In this document: piece after piece, positions 11,999 to 24,294 of the stretch
How the letters are laid out: each line of letters begins with the position of its first letter
Position numbering within the stretch: the first letter of the stretch is position 1
From: Ophioceras dolichostomum
Taxonomy: Eukaryota; Ascomycota; Sordariomycetes; Magnaporthales; Ophioceraceae
Assembly: GCA_003049485.1 (NCBI GenBank)
Contig: PYST01000009.1
Span: 186,001-250,000 of the forward strand
Direction: 5' to 3'
Length of the DNA: 64,000 nt
Program-made: the position numbers and the translations under genes
Notes under the pieces: model-generated
The model's input: the letters and a program-made list of their open reading frames with translations, nothing else
Database searches by the model: none
Told to the model about the DNA's origin: nothing

Positions 11999-12757
11999 GA
12001 TTCCAGGCCGAATATGTGTACCTCCTCCCTTTTCACAAGCTCTGCACCTCGCGGTTTTTCGTTTCTCTGCTCCCTTTCTCTCTTCGCGAGCACTCCCTCA
12101 CTCTTCTGGAGTCTGCTCTGTCTGCACTGCTCTGCACTGCTACTTCCTCCTTCTCTGAGGTAGGGCTCGTCCACCCGTGGGAAACAGTATAAGGGATACG
12201 TAGCTCGTCGTGGTGTATGCTCCACAGTCGACCGTGTCCTAGAGCTCTTGGGGGTGGGAGGAATCGGACAAGCGCCTTGGGCGTCAGATGTATCGAGTAT
12301 GCCAGTTGCTCGCTTGCAGGCTGGCCCGGTGTCGTGATGGCTGTCTCGGAAAGGATGTGGATTAATAGTTGGGAGAAGGAGAGCTTGCGATGCTGATGCT
12401 CTGTTGGAGGCTCCTGCCGCGTGGTCAATTGCTGGTGCCACATGTGGCGCATGCTTCAGCCCACCTGTTTGTTAGCACTGATGCAAGATGCTGTGCCCCT
12501 GGACTCCCTCATCAATAAGACGGTAGGCAGGGGTATGCGGTTCCCCTCTCGATCTCTTGCCGAGTTGAGATAATTGTCTGGCTGAGTTGCCGGGTTGTCA
12601 CAGTTCCACATCACTACATGCGTCGAGAATCTCTCAACGATCGCATCTTAGTGGTGAATAGCTGTGGCTGTTGTAAATGATTGATCTACTATTATCGAGG
12701 TTTAAGCCTGCTCTGCCCAACGTGACCTGAGCTTCCTACGCGCCCTCATCACCCAAA
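11999..12757. other. Divergent promoter region, TVP23 / CitE-like gene
   Basis: About 760 bases lie between the two start codons. A C/T-rich tract (12030-12160) precedes TVP23. No coding exon was recognised. Confidence 0.5.
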
Positions 12758-13947
12758 ATGGCCGCCTCAAGTAGCTCTCGGTTTTTTCTCCGACGGGCGT
12801 TATTCTACGGTAATTATATATATCGGTCTTCAGTCTTCTCTCATCCCTATTTGTACCATAGATCGGTTGCATTGCGACGTAGATCCGTGTCAAGTGCCTG
12901 AGATACCAACCTAAGGCATGGCCTGCTGCTCTCTCAGCTGACACGGAGTGATGGCGGAGGCGGTGTTCAGTTCCCGGCATGTCAGAGAAGATGCGCACCA
13001 AGGCCGTGACGCACTTCCACGCCGACAACGTAACCTTCGACCTAGAAGACTCCGTAACGGTCGCGGCCAAAGAACAGGCCCGCGACGACGTGCGCAGGCA
13101 TCTGTCCTCACTCGGGCAGCGGCCCCCTCAGATCAGGGAGCTAGCCGTGCGGGTCAACTCCATCCGCGGCCCGTACGGGGAGGCCGACATCGCTGCGGTG
13201 GCCGCCGAGCCCGTCCTCGACGCCGTCGTGCTGCCAAAGGTCGACAGCGCGGCAGACTTGGTGACGGCGGCAGAGATGGTGCGACACCACCGTGCTCGAG
13301 CCTTGCGGGAGCACGACTCTTCTCCTTCTTCTGAACCCAGCCCCGACCCCATACGCCTGATCGCCCTGATCGAATCAGCCCGGGCAATAGTCGATCTAGC
13401 AACCATCTGCCGCGCCGGCACCGACGGATCCCTGGGCGAAGGCGTGGAGCTGTCCGGCCTGGTGTTCGGGGCCGAGGACTTCGCGCGGGACCTGCAAATC
13501 TCCAAGGGCGACTCCCACCACGACCTGCAGTACGCCCAGTACGCCCGGTCCGCCACCGTCACGCACGCGTGCGCCTTCGGCATTCCCAGCGTCATCGACA
13601 ACGTGTATATTGCCTACGCCGCCGGCGAGTACGAGCGCGGACTCGAAGCCGAGTGCCTGAACGGGCGCCGCCTGGGCTTCAACGGGAAGCAGATCATCCA
13701 CCCGAACCAGCTGGGCATAGCGAATCGGGTTTTCGGCGTGTCCCAGAACGCTCTTGATTGGGCAGTCCGTGTCATCATCGCTGAGGGTGAGGCCGCCCGG
13801 CAGGGACGCGGTGCTTTCACCTTGGACGGGTATATGATCGACGCGCCCATCATCGGCTCGGCGCGCCAGGTTGTCGAGAAGGCGCGAAGTTTCGGCTTGG
13901 ACGTCGAGGGTACGATGCGGCGCTGGTCGGATCAGGCAGTTGCATAG
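12758..13947 (+). CDS. CitE-like (HpcH/HpaI family) acyl-CoA lyase
   Basis: Two exons, 12758-12809 and 12971-13947 (342 residues), with intron GTAATT...GTTCAG (161 bases, branch GCTGAC). The short first exon encodes MAASSSSRFFLRRALFY. Joining gives LRRALFYVPGMSEKM, matching the citrate-lyase-beta/CLYBL consensus L-x-Y-V-P-G-x-S-E-K-M, which is lost if the ATG at 12979 is taken as the start. Other hallmarks are FDLEDSV (metal/CoA region), the LIALIESARAI helix and NGKQIIHPNQ near the C-terminus. Relatives cleave citramalyl-CoA, malyl-CoA or similar beta-hydroxyacyl-CoA thioesters in a TIM barrel with Mg. The basic, Ser-rich N-terminus suggests mitochondrial import. The exact substrate cannot be read from the sequence. 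Confidence 0.9.
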
Positions 13948-14224
13948 GCCAGGGACAAAGGAGTACGTAGATAGCTGAGCTACCGATGTACTTTTATCTT
14001 ACCTACGTCGATACTCACGGCAGTCCTGGTACACCGAAGTGCTTCTGTCTCAAATGTACGTACATAACCGATCCCTGAGACGAGAATGAAGCACTTCCCA
14101 AGAAGAAGAAAATAAACGGGATATCCATTTCGACCCCACCGGTTGATACCTTGGTAGACAGGAGGGTATGTCTGCCCAGACGGTATAAACTACGTACGGC
14201 ACTCGAACATCAAAGGACCCGATT

Positions 14225-14262
14225 TCCATCCCTACCCATCCCATCCCATCCCATCCCATCCC
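14225..14262. repeat. (CCCAT)n short tandem repeat
   Basis: About six copies of CCCAT/CCATC in a row (perfect core 14236-14260). Confidence 0.8.
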
Positions 14263-14536
14263 GGGAACAGAGCCGTAGGAGGGTCCGAGCCTGCACTTGG
14301 TCTGAGGGCGTCGGCGGCTAGTAGAACAAGACCGGTATATACACATACCTAAAGGTACCTAAGTAGATAGGTAGATATATATCTTCCTACTCGCTCGCTC
14401 AAACGAGAATAAGCAACAGCGACTTGCAACAACAGAAAGACCAAAAGGAAGCTAAGTACAAAGAACTTGTTGCAACCCCAGAGAAATAATCCCCCAAATA
14501 ATGGTCAGGATGGAAGATTGGAAAGGAGGCAGGGAA

Positions 14537-14590
14537 GGTAGGTGAGGTAGGTAAGGTATCCGGTAGGTAGGCAGGTAGGCATATAGGTAG
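14537..14590. repeat. AGGTAGGT-rich simple repeat
   Basis: An imperfect tract of GGTAGGTA/GGTAGGCA units, related in sequence to the TACC repeats elsewhere in the window. Confidence 0.7.
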
Positions 14591-14767
14591 CAGTATAGAA
14601 GAAGAATAGGTACGGTAAAAAAAAGGTGGAATCCAAAAAAGTTTCAATGTTTTTGCTCGCTTGCGCGCTCTCACCACTCCTTCAAACACCAGCTCTCTCT
14701 GTTTTTTTCAATATTTAGTATACTTTTTCTAAACGTTCCCCTCTCTCTCTCTCTTTTCTCTCTCCCC

Positions 14768-16471
14768 TCATTTTGTAGTCACCCCCCTCGCCTGCGCAAT
14801 AGCAGCGTCCAGTTCCCTCTCCTCCTCCTCCATCCTCGCGATCTCCGCAGCCGTCATGCCGTCCTCGACCAGGTGCGCGTACCGACCCGACATGCCCGTC
14901 CCCGCGCGCGGCATCGCCGCCGCCGCCGCCGCCCTCGCAGCCGCCGCCTGCGCCGCTGCTGTGGAGGAAGATGCCGTGGTGAGCTGGTCATCTTCGGTGA
15001 TTGACGCGGCCACCGGGGCCGCGAGTACACTTGGTGGCGACCCACCTGCTGCGCTGGCGTTGCTGCCGGGCGCAGGGAAGGCGGCGGACGACCTGGGCGT
15101 CGAGACGGCGAGGCCGGCGGCGCCGATCGCGGGCGACGGGTGATCGCTGTAGGGCGCGTAGTCGACGGCGGACGGCGCGCCGCCGGGCGGGGGAAGGAGC
15201 TGGCGGTCGTGGCCGCCGTGGCCGCCGCCGCTGTGGTACTGGTGCGCCGCGACGAGGCCCGCCGCGGAGGCGGCGCTGGCCCCGGCGGCCCCAGCCACCA
15301 TGATGGAGCTGTCGCGCTGGTGGCCGTCGTCGGAGTACGGCGAATGCGGGCTCTCCGCGACGCCGGACGTGGCCTCCTTCTCGGCGATGATCTCGGCGGA
15401 GCGCCCGCCGCCGTGGCCGTGCGCGGCGTATCCGAGGCCTGGGCGGCCGCCGGCGCCGCCGGCGAGGGCGTTGTTGTTGCGGCGCCGACGTCGGAGGACC
15501 AGCCAGGCGAGCGCGCTGGCGAGGATCAGCACTCCCACGGCGGCGCCGACGGCGATGCCGGCGATGGCGCCCGTGGACAAGCCCGTGTCGGAGGACGAGC
15601 CGCCGCCGACGGCGGCCATCCCGTCGCCCGTCGCTGTCGGGGCCTTGGTGACCGTGGAGGTGGACCGAGTGCCGCCTCCAGAGCCGTCAGACGGCCTGCC
15701 CGACTCGCTGGGGACATCGCCCGTAGGCGATGCGCTTTCGGATGGGTTAGGCCCCGTCCCGCCAACGCCGTTGCTTTGGAAATCCTTGGCCATCTCCTTG
15801 AACTCATTGGAGTTCGCGTCCAGGTTGGTGATTCCAAATTCTCGGCTGTCGACCGAGTTCGCCCCCTGGCGTGGCGCCAATTGGCTCCTGGTGGTAGTGA
15901 ACCCCGAAAGTCCCACGCTGTAGGTCATGGTCAGCCAGATATGCGGCGCTTTGTTATCGCCCGCCTGGCGCGTTAAGTTGTCGGCGAGAGTGGATGGCTG
16001 GAAGATCAGGATAGAGGCCCCGCCTTGGCCTTCGTTGATGGTACTCGGGACTGTAGATCACATTTAAGTCAACAGGGCACTCCCCTCGGATAAACCCCGA
16101 CGAACTAAGACAAACTCTCGGTCCCGGTGGTTTGATTGCGGAGCTGAGGTGCATCGAGGACTGGATGAGGCCATAATTGTGAAGGCAGAGTGCTTACTGT
16201 TCAGGGATGGGAAGCCGCTGTTCCCTCTGAAACCACTCGGAGCGAACAACACTGGGACCCTCGACCCCTTCAGCATCGCATATAGCGAGACACTCTCGAT
16301 ATTGATACCAAGCCCGTCCGATACTATCGGGAACCTCAAAGATTCGCCGGTGACGTGTAAGAGGAGATGCTCGGCTGACTGCGGGGTGACGGTGATGTTC
16401 ACGGCCGCCGCCCCCGAGCTCAGCAGCAGAGCCGCTCCGAAGGCCAGCGCCTTGTTCGGCCGTAATCGCAT
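14768..16471 (-). CDS. Signal-peptide, single-pass membrane protein
   Basis: Two exons, 16471-16198 and 16050-14768 (518 residues), with intron GTAAGC...CTACAG (phase 1). The N-terminus MRLRPNKALAFGAALLLSSG is a typical signal peptide, with probable cleavage after AAA. A luminal/extracellular domain of about 200 residues follows, ending in a Ser/Thr/Pro/Gly-rich stalk. A membrane helix begins GAIAGIAVGAAVGVLILAS (about residue 270) and is followed by the stop-transfer R-R-R-R-R. The cytosolic tail is Gly/His/Ala-rich with an Ala run near the C-terminus. The plan resembles fungal cell-surface Mid2/Wsc-like proteins, but no WSC domain is visible. The function is unknown and a surface role is an inference. 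Confidence 0.8.
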
Positions 16472-17487
16472 CGCTCCGTCGTCGAAGTTATGGAGTTTGT
16501 ATTGTGGTAGTAGCAGTAGTCCCCGTCGTGGGACACGCGGATCCGAAGCCGTCCGCGTTTGTCGTCGGGTGAAACTCGAGAGGTGACCGGCCGGCCTACG
16601 GCGGCATGGCAATGAACGGTGTGATCGCGCCTTTTCCTTCCCTTCCTGCTCTCCACCGATCCCGCGATGACACTAGCGACGGCGTCTCGGTAACGTTTGT
16701 GAGTTGGGCCTGTTTGTTTGCTCACACAATGGGCGGGAACCAACACTGGCCGCCACTCTTCCCCCCTCTAAAGGCCCAGCAAGACCGTCTCGTCCGTTTC
16801 CCGTCTGTTCCACTGGTGTGACGGCGCGCCGCGATTCGTAAGGCTGCAGTCGCCGCTGAAATTGTAGGGTATCCCGGATTGATACGGGATAATCGCTGTG
16901 TGGAAAAAGGCGTGATGTGATGGAATGGGTTCACAGTCCTGGAATCTTTTCGAAATCTCTTCGTGCAGTCTTCGCAGAGCCTTGCGGGCTTTTCCCCTCC
17001 GGCTGACTGTAAGAGTGAGAAGAGGACGAAACTGATCCTACTGCAGCAGACTAACGGAAGCGAAGCATGTGGCCAGCCAGCCCCAGGCAGTGAGAGAGGG
17101 ACAAAGGGTACCTCGTAGCGCCAGCCCAGAACAAGACATGGAGGGTAAGACAAATTGTTAGCGCGGGAGTGTGGGTTGTACTGGTTGCACGGGTTGGACT
17201 TGTGCCTGCTGTTGGTCCCAGTCTGGGACTGGTTCCCCGTCCAGGACTCCAAACGGTACTTCGCAATTTGGGGCGACTCCTGGTATAGGCTGAAGTTGTA
17301 GGCCCCTAGCGTCCGCGCCCCTTTTGGCCACTTGTGGCCGGCGTGCGGCCGCAGAGCCCACAATACGCCGATACATTGCATAGAGCTGTTGAATGTAGCT
17401 CGGCACTGTAAGATGTACATATGGTATTATTTTGGGGGGAGGCACCACACCGCACCGAGGCATCCATTGTCAGCAGCACCAAGCGAC

Positions 17488-17514
17488 CAAGCATCAAGCA
17501 TCAAGCATCAAGCA
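17488..17514. repeat. (CAAGCAT)n short tandem repeat
   Basis: Three to four copies of a 7-base unit, AAGCATC. Confidence 0.7.
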
Positions 17515-19998
17515 CCACAACCAGGCATTGCGCTCTTCAGCTTCTGCTTCGGGTGGGATGAGACACAAAGGATTTTGCGGCGATCTGGTCTGGGGCACTT
17601 GCACCGCACCACGCCAAGGCTGAGCCACAAACTACCGCCCGGCACATAGTCCGTTGAGTCTAGCCGGTCGCTCGAAGAACGGAGAGAGGTGAGACAACAC
17701 GAAAAGGTGTCGCGGCCAGGTATCCACGTTTGCCTCAACACCGCTTCGACTCTCTTTCCTCTGTGTGTCTCTTTTCATTCCGATCATCACGCTCTTCCTG
17801 GCGGTGGTCCGAGCAGTGAAGTCCAGAGGTCCATAGAGCCACTAGCCAAGCTTACTCTGGCGTATAGACTACAGACCCCTGCGCTCTGCACTTCACCCTG
17901 TTCGTAGTATGTAGTTGTACGCAGCAGTGAATAGTCCACTACCACAATAGTTGTGCGTATGCATTGTGAGCGGGTGAGTAAGAGACAAAGAGCCCGAGAA
18001 GGAGGGGAAGGAGAATGAAATGCGAAAAGGGGCCAAGCATGGACCATTCCGTTCTCTTCTCCTTCTGGCGTTCTGGTGGGATCGCACTTTATTCCAAGGC
18101 GACGCCCGTACGGCACGGCGGCGGTATTGTGCGACGGCTCGTTTTGCAACAGATGCGGCGCGGTGCGGTGATCAACACCCCCTGCGTGGTCTCGCTGGTC
18201 CAATTGGCCGAAATTCGTCCCCTCGTCCGCTTGCCCTCCTTGGTCTTCTTCCACAGGGCACGGTTTGTTCTTACGCTTTCACACCTCCAGACACCGGGCA
18301 TCAGACACCAGACACTGGACTGACTGGACGCTGGCTAGCTGGCTCAGGCTGCGGGCGTGGTGCGCTGGACGCTGGACACCGGACGCTGATCAGAATGCAA
18401 GCGGATTTGCGAGGTGTTCGGTGTTGTGCTGTATGTGTGGATGGGATGGTGTGGGTGGATTCGAATCCATTGGGGCTGAGCTATTTTTTCTTAGCGTCGA
18501 AACAAGCAGCACCACTGGACAAGTCGACCGACCGACGCTGGAGACAGTACCCCACTTCTTGGGCTGCGGCTGACAGACAGATCAATACCCGGCCGGGAGA
18601 CCAAGAAGAAAGGGAAGAAGAGTGTGCCGGGCTGCCGGGCTTGGCAGGCTCGAGACAGAGACAAGACGGGCACGGAAATCGAGATGACGAATAATAAGGC
18701 AACCATCTTAGGTACTATATAGAGAGACATCAGAAGGCAAGTGGCGAAGATCAGGCAAAGAGAACAGGAGGAGGAGGTACACCGAAAAGGCGTTCTTTAT
18801 TATCGCGCGTCGCTCTCCTCCGGGCCCGCTCAACGGGCCATATCCTAGGGCCTACGGATAGGGTAACCTTGAATAAAGTCAATGTCTACAACTGAGAGAC
18901 AGATCGGACTCGTTTTGTTTGTCGCTGGCTGATTTGTATGTATGAAACTGCTCTGCTTCTTCAGTTCCTGGCGGCCTTATAAATAAAAGTGCAAAGCGAA
19001 TCGAAGCGCTACTGCGGCGACGACTGTTGTATGTAGGTAGTATTGAGAGACCACACCAGAGAACACAGATAGACAGACGGATGACGATGAGGTCTTCTTC
19101 GGCCCCCCGGCAAATCGCAATCATGGTGGTGGTGATGGTCTCCATGATTCTCGTCTATCTTCCCTCTCCCCTCTTCCTCTCGTTTTGCTTGAATTTCGAC
19201 GCCGCCGCAGCCACCGCCCCTTCGGCTCGGCAGACGGACAGATGACAGAACAGACAATACCAGGATACCGATGGATTTGATATCCCACATCATCCAGCCA
19301 TCTGTCAAGCATTTTCCCACAGCAAGGCAAGGCTCCTTCTTTTCTTCCTGTTCTACCCCTCCTCTTTTCCATTCCTTTCGACTTCCCAGCCGGCAATATT
19401 GACTGTAGGTATGTACACGTACATTGCACGTTGTACATGCATAAGTCCGTAGGTAGGTATGTATTATTGTTTCCTGCCGTCCAGTCGGAGGACGATACGA
19501 ACTTGGGTCCAAAAAGCAGGAAGCAGCCCGACCGACTCCCCTGTGACCCAGCCAATCAGCACTCGCACCAAGCCCAGTGTCTTTCGTGACTAAGGATGAC
19601 ACTGAGTGCAAAAGGTGACAAAAAGAACAACAGGTCCACAGAGAAAAGGGTGTCGTACCCAGGACCGAGTTCGAGAACTGGCAAATCAACAGACTAGAAA
19701 AAAACTACCTCCCGACCCCTCCTCATTATGAACATGTGATGAAGTGTACATAAACAGCAAAGCTTAGGCAAAAAAACAAGGTGGTGGTATAGGTCGGCAG
19801 GTAATTTAGGAAGAAGCTTCGAAGAGGTACAATGTAGTTTGCCTGGAGGTGAGGTCTGGCCCGACTCGGCATCATCGAACCCCGCCTCCGAGACCCCCCC
19901 CCTGAAGAAAGGAGAGGTCCACCCATCCAAATTCTGTGTAGGTACGAAGTACAACAACATGACGACAATGCTTCCCCGTCGATGGTTTAAGTTCAAAT

Positions 19999-20026
19999 GT
20001 GTGTGTGTGCGTGTGTGCGTGTGTGG
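19999..20026. repeat. GT/GC alternating purine-pyrimidine tract
   Basis: About 28 bases of alternating TG/CG, 60 bases past the stop of the DUF726 gene and probably in its 3' UTR. Such tracts can adopt Z-DNA. Confidence 0.75.
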
Positions 20027-20084
20027 TATTTATTAGCTACAGCCGCCCGCCCGCCCCTACGTTCCGTTCCCTTCCGTACGAATT

Positions 20085-23000
20085 TTATGCAAAAGTCATG
20101 GATATCTCCCTCTCCTTCCCAAAGTCCGGATCATCATCGTCGTCAAGGTCCGCCCACGGATCCGCTAGCGTGATGTTGGGCACCGTCTGCGACGTCTTCA
20201 TCCCCGGCCTGCCGCTGTTGTTGGCGGTGCTGCTGCTCGTGCTCGCCGTGTTGTTCATGGCCGATAGGGAGGACGACGACGAGATGCTCGTGCCGCCGCC
20301 GGGGCCCTTCGGTGGTGGTGGCGGTGGTGGCGGCGGCGAGCTATGTGAGGAAGAAGGCATGTGTCGGTCGTCGTCGTGGAAGGACGTGTCGAAGGTCATC
20401 TGGATTCCATCGTCGATGCTGTCACCATGTAGGTGGTGGTTGTGGTGGTGGTGATACTGTGGCACCTGGTAGCTGGACGATCGTCGGTGCTGGTGGTAGT
20501 CACTGGCCGACATCGCCTGCTGTGCAGGCAGCGTTGGCGTTCTGTTTGGCGTCCTGTTTGGCGTCCTGCCGCTTTCGGCAGACAGCCGGTATTCGAACGA
20601 GGTCCTATGGGTTGCCGGGCTCGGGGTTGTCGCCAGCTCGCCAGTCCCCCCGAATGGCTCTTTGAGACTGTTACTGCTGACACTCTTGGTGAAGTCGTTA
20701 CTTTCCCACGACGGCCGATATGCTAGCGCCGCCGGCGGGGTTGGGGCGGGTGAGACGTCGAGCCTCATAGGCGGAAGGGTCGACTCCAGCTCCTTGATCT
20801 GCAGCATAAAGTCCTCCGGATTCTCTTGTTCGCGTTTCGAATCTTTGGCCAGCTCGGCCCGGATAGCGTCGACATCGAAGAGCACGCCGTGGTTGTTTCC
20901 CTCCTTGTCCTCTGTCTTTCCCCCGCCGCTGCCGCCAGACGACGCCGCCGCCGCCTGCTGCTTGGCTGCGTCCTCGTAGATCTCCCACTCCTTCCTCTTC
21001 AGAGCCTTCTTCTTACGCGCGAACGAGAAGAACCCACCTCCCCTTTCGGCCTTGACCTCTTTGTCCAGCTCCTTCCTCGCCTCTTCGATCTCGTTGATCA
21101 GCTCGCGCTGCCTGGCAGCGTGGTTCTCCGGATCGGCGTCCTCGATCTCGGTGAACTCGTCACTCTCGACGAGCCAGCCGCACTCGCGCAGAAGCCGCGG
21201 CATCTTGGCACGGTAGTCCATGTGGCCTTGCACGATCGACGTCACGTCCAGGTTCTCCAAGCGCGGGATGCCTTGGACTGGGGCAAGGCCGGCCACGCGT
21301 CGGATACCGCCGCCTGTGAGACGGAAGAGGTAGCCCAAGATCCAGTCGCTAGAGCTGTAGCCGTTGACGAAGCGGCCGGCCACCACGGTGCGCGCTCGAG
21401 TATACTCCTCCGGCTTGAAAACAACGGGAGTGCCAAAGAGGTACGCATTCTGCACAATGCCCAACGCCCCCTTGCGTGCCAATTCCATGAGGCACGAGAA
21501 GATGACGCGGGAGCCCAGGGAATAGCCCACCAGGGTGACGGGGCGCGTACCCAGATTGCGGTCAATGAGGGAGTCAGCCAAGATCAGCCCGGCCGCCGTC
21601 GCTCGGTCGAGCGAGACGCTCCACGGGTTGTCAATGAGGTAGGCGAGCTTTGTCAGGATCACTGGCAGCTGCAGCGCAGCCATGAGCGGGATCAGAATGG
21701 TGCTCCCCAGGAGTTGCTGGAGACCTTGAGTTAGGGCCTAGTAGTGAGCGGGTGGTTCGCGGGGGGCGCGCACTCTGTTTGTTAGCAAAAGTTTCTATCC
21801 AGTTTCCTCTACAAGTTGCCGCAGCCCGTAGTCCTAGGACAATGACATGCAATGGCTGGACCTGGATATCATCTCATCAACTCACCTCTGTAGCCAGCAA
21901 ATTGATGGTGTCCCCCATGCTCCGGAGCATCTCCGGCTCCCAAAGCACCGAGTAGATGTCGCCCATGACGGAGTCGACCGTACTGAACGGCAGGCGAACA
22001 TCATCGACCTTGCCCGTCATCCAGCCGGACACGGTGACGATCAGGTTGACGCGCTTGTTGTTGTGCAGCGGGCGATACTCGAATGTTCGCACGGAGCCAG
22101 TGCGTCTGTTAGCTGCCCGCCCGCCGATCACGCCGCCCGATGCTGCCGCCCCTGACGTGATGATCGCCGCTGCCGCCGTCCCGCCCAGGAAACTGTTGGT
22201 ACCGGCGATACCGATAGTAGTAAAACCTGCAGCCAAACCGCCACCGATGACAGGCGCCAGCAGTCCCGCCGAGAGCCCGATGACCAGCCCACCGCCGACT
22301 GTGGCGAGGCCCATCATGACGTATCGCCTCCGGAGCGCCAGTTTGCGACGTGTCTCCATGTGCTCCTCCTCGTTCCAGTTCTCCTTCTCGGCGTTCTGCT
22401 GCATCTCCAGTGCGTCCGTTACCCTCTTCTCGAACCGGCAGATGTCGAGCCAGTCGATCTCCAGGCTCTTGCCAACGCGCTCGAGCAAGTGCCGAGACCG
22501 TGCGTCGTAGATGGAGTCTGCGATCAGCATGAGGAACAGGTCGCACAGCACCGTCCACCGAAGATCGATGTCGATCTTCTGGCTGCCCGGCAGCTGTGTT
22601 GGCGTCTTGACGCCTGGCATTTCCTTGTCCGGGTGGGCCTCATAGGGTGGAGGTGGAGGAGCAGCGACTTCCTCCTCGTCCTCCTTCACGGGGTCCGCCA
22701 CTGTCCTGACCTCAGACTTCGTCGGAGACAACGAGGTAGTAGTGCCCGACCCCGACTCTAGACTTGATCTTGAAGTTAAATCCAAGGATTTCCCCCTTCC
22801 CGAGGCCTTTTCGCTACCTTCGCCCTTGTCTTCCTTCGCCCCCGCCGCGTCTGCTGCTGTAGACTCAGCGGCCATGGGGTTCTTGACCCGGGCGTTTGCC
22901 ATCAGCACGGGGGTCAGGTCGGCAGGGATGACGCCGTGGTCGCTCAGCTGCTCGATCATGACCTGCTCGGCGGCACTGATCTCCATATGAGCGTACAAGC

Positions 23001-24294
23001 GGATCATCATCTTCTGGGCCCACATCTTCATGGCCTCACTCGCCAGCCGGATCTCCTTCTTGGTTTTCCTATTCTGCTCCATTTCTTCGAACTCGCGCGT
23101 CATGCCGGAGAGCTCAAGCCGGGTCAGGCCGACGTAGGCGATTCGCTGGCCCTCCGTCAGCAGGTCCTTGGTTGCCTGCAGCTGCGAGACCGCGTCTCGA
23201 GCCTCCTGGTCCTCGTCCACCATGCTGGTCGTCCCGCCCGCGTTCTTGAACAGGTAATGCGTATTCTCGTCCATGCTGGTTACTGAGTCGGCATCGTCGT
23301 CCAGCACCACCCGTGTATAGCCCTTGCCCGCGCCCCCCAAGCCTGCGTAACCCACCTTCTGCTCCTCGTCCGCGTTCTCATCAAACTCACGAGCGATAAG
23401 CTTGTTGTCATCGTCGAATATGTCGTACGGCGCATAGGAGGGCATCGTCTGCCACCCGCCGTCGTCCTCCTCTTCCTTCTCTTCCTTCTTCGTGCTCAGC
23501 AATTGGTGCGAGAATTCCGAAACCCTTGCCGGCTCGCCACCGCCAACACTATTGACGCTCGCCCCATGGCCGTGTCCGCCGGCTTCTGTATTCGCACGAT
23601 CGTTGGGGTTGGTCAAGCCGCCGCTTTGTGCAGCTGCTCCGGGTTGGGGGGCTTCGTCGGCGGCGGTTTGGGACGGATCCGCGCCCGACACGGCCTTTTG
23701 ACGGACCGGCGTGAGGGGTCCGTTCTGAGGAGTCGCGCTTTCAGAAACAGGGTTCGACATGGCGTCCTTGAAGTCCTCGTCGCTATCTGAGTCGGCGCCG
23801 GCCCCAGACTTAGAAGGCATGACCTTCTGCTTCGGAAGCTTCTCCTCGGTGGCCGAGACGACAGGACTGGATGATCGGGAGCGGCCCGGCGTGCTCGGAT
23901 CACCGCCAGTCAACGATCTGCTCAGGTTCCTGGTTCTGAGACTCACGCTCCATTTTCTCTTCGCAGCTGAGGGCTGGTCCTGAGGAGTGGCTGCGTCTGG
24001 GTCGGTCGATGGCGTGGCTGGTGTATCCACTTGAACGAACTTCCGCACGGGCAGTCCGAAGTCGTCGACGTCCTGGTCCTCAAGTTGGGCGGCCATGGCG
24101 GCGGCGGCGGCAGGCGTCTCATTTTGGTTTTGTCGAGATGCGGCTGCGATAGAGCCGTTTGGGTCGGCGGCATCCGGTGTCGGGCCTGTCTTCGTGCTGG
24201 GCGCGGGGGCAGCCGATGGGGGTTTTGAGAGTGGCGTTGAGTCCGTGTCTTTCACTTGCTGCTGCGTGCCAAGCGTGCCAGTTGCGTCCGCCAT
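20085..24294 (-). CDS. DUF726 family membrane-associated alpha/beta-hydrolase-like protein (TMCO4/Mil1 type)
   Basis: Two exons, 24294-21886 and 21716-20085 (1346 residues), with a phase 0 intron GTGAGT...CTCCAG and branch CTAAC. The join gives INLLATE-QLLGSTILIPLM. The N-terminal 400 residues are acidic, Ser/Pro-rich and disordered. A DUF726 core follows, with a helical part, then a Gly/Ala-rich hydrophobic segment (MMGLATVGGGLVIGLSAGLL onward) likely to be in or on a membrane. The hydrolase-like part contains G-Y-S-L-G-S-R, the G-x-S-x-G nucleophile elbow, near Ser869. A Lys/Glu coiled stretch and a low-complexity C-terminus with His, Gly and Pro runs complete it. Yeast Mil1 binds the AP-1 adaptor, but the enzymatic activity of the family is not established. 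The family is secure and the role is not. Confidence 0.88.

Larger units (their letters stand above)
13948..14767. other. Intergenic, tail-to-tail, with simple repeats
   Basis: The 3' flanks of the CitE-like gene and the membrane-protein gene. It contains a (CCCAT)n tract and two AGGTA/TAGG-rich patches. No gene was seen. Confidence 0.6.
16472..20084. other. Long intergenic region
   Basis: About 3.6 kb lies between two minus-strand genes. It has many short ORFs on both strands, none with family motifs or splice-consistent continuation. It includes a (CAAGCAT)n tract at 17488-17514, a perfect 14-base palindrome at 18456-18469 and a GT-repeat at 19999-20026. The right end is the 3' flank of the DUF726 gene. 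No tRNA or 5S gene was recognised. Confidence 0.5.

Noticed and set aside
15140..15976. 278-codon plus-strand ORF antisense to the first membrane protein
   Set aside because: The minus-strand frame has a signal peptide, a membrane helix and a clean splice join. This one is its shadow.
18456..18469. TGGATTCGAATCCA resembling a tRNA T-arm
   Set aside because: It is a perfect 14-base palindrome, but no D-arm, anticodon arm or acceptor stem can be drawn around it.
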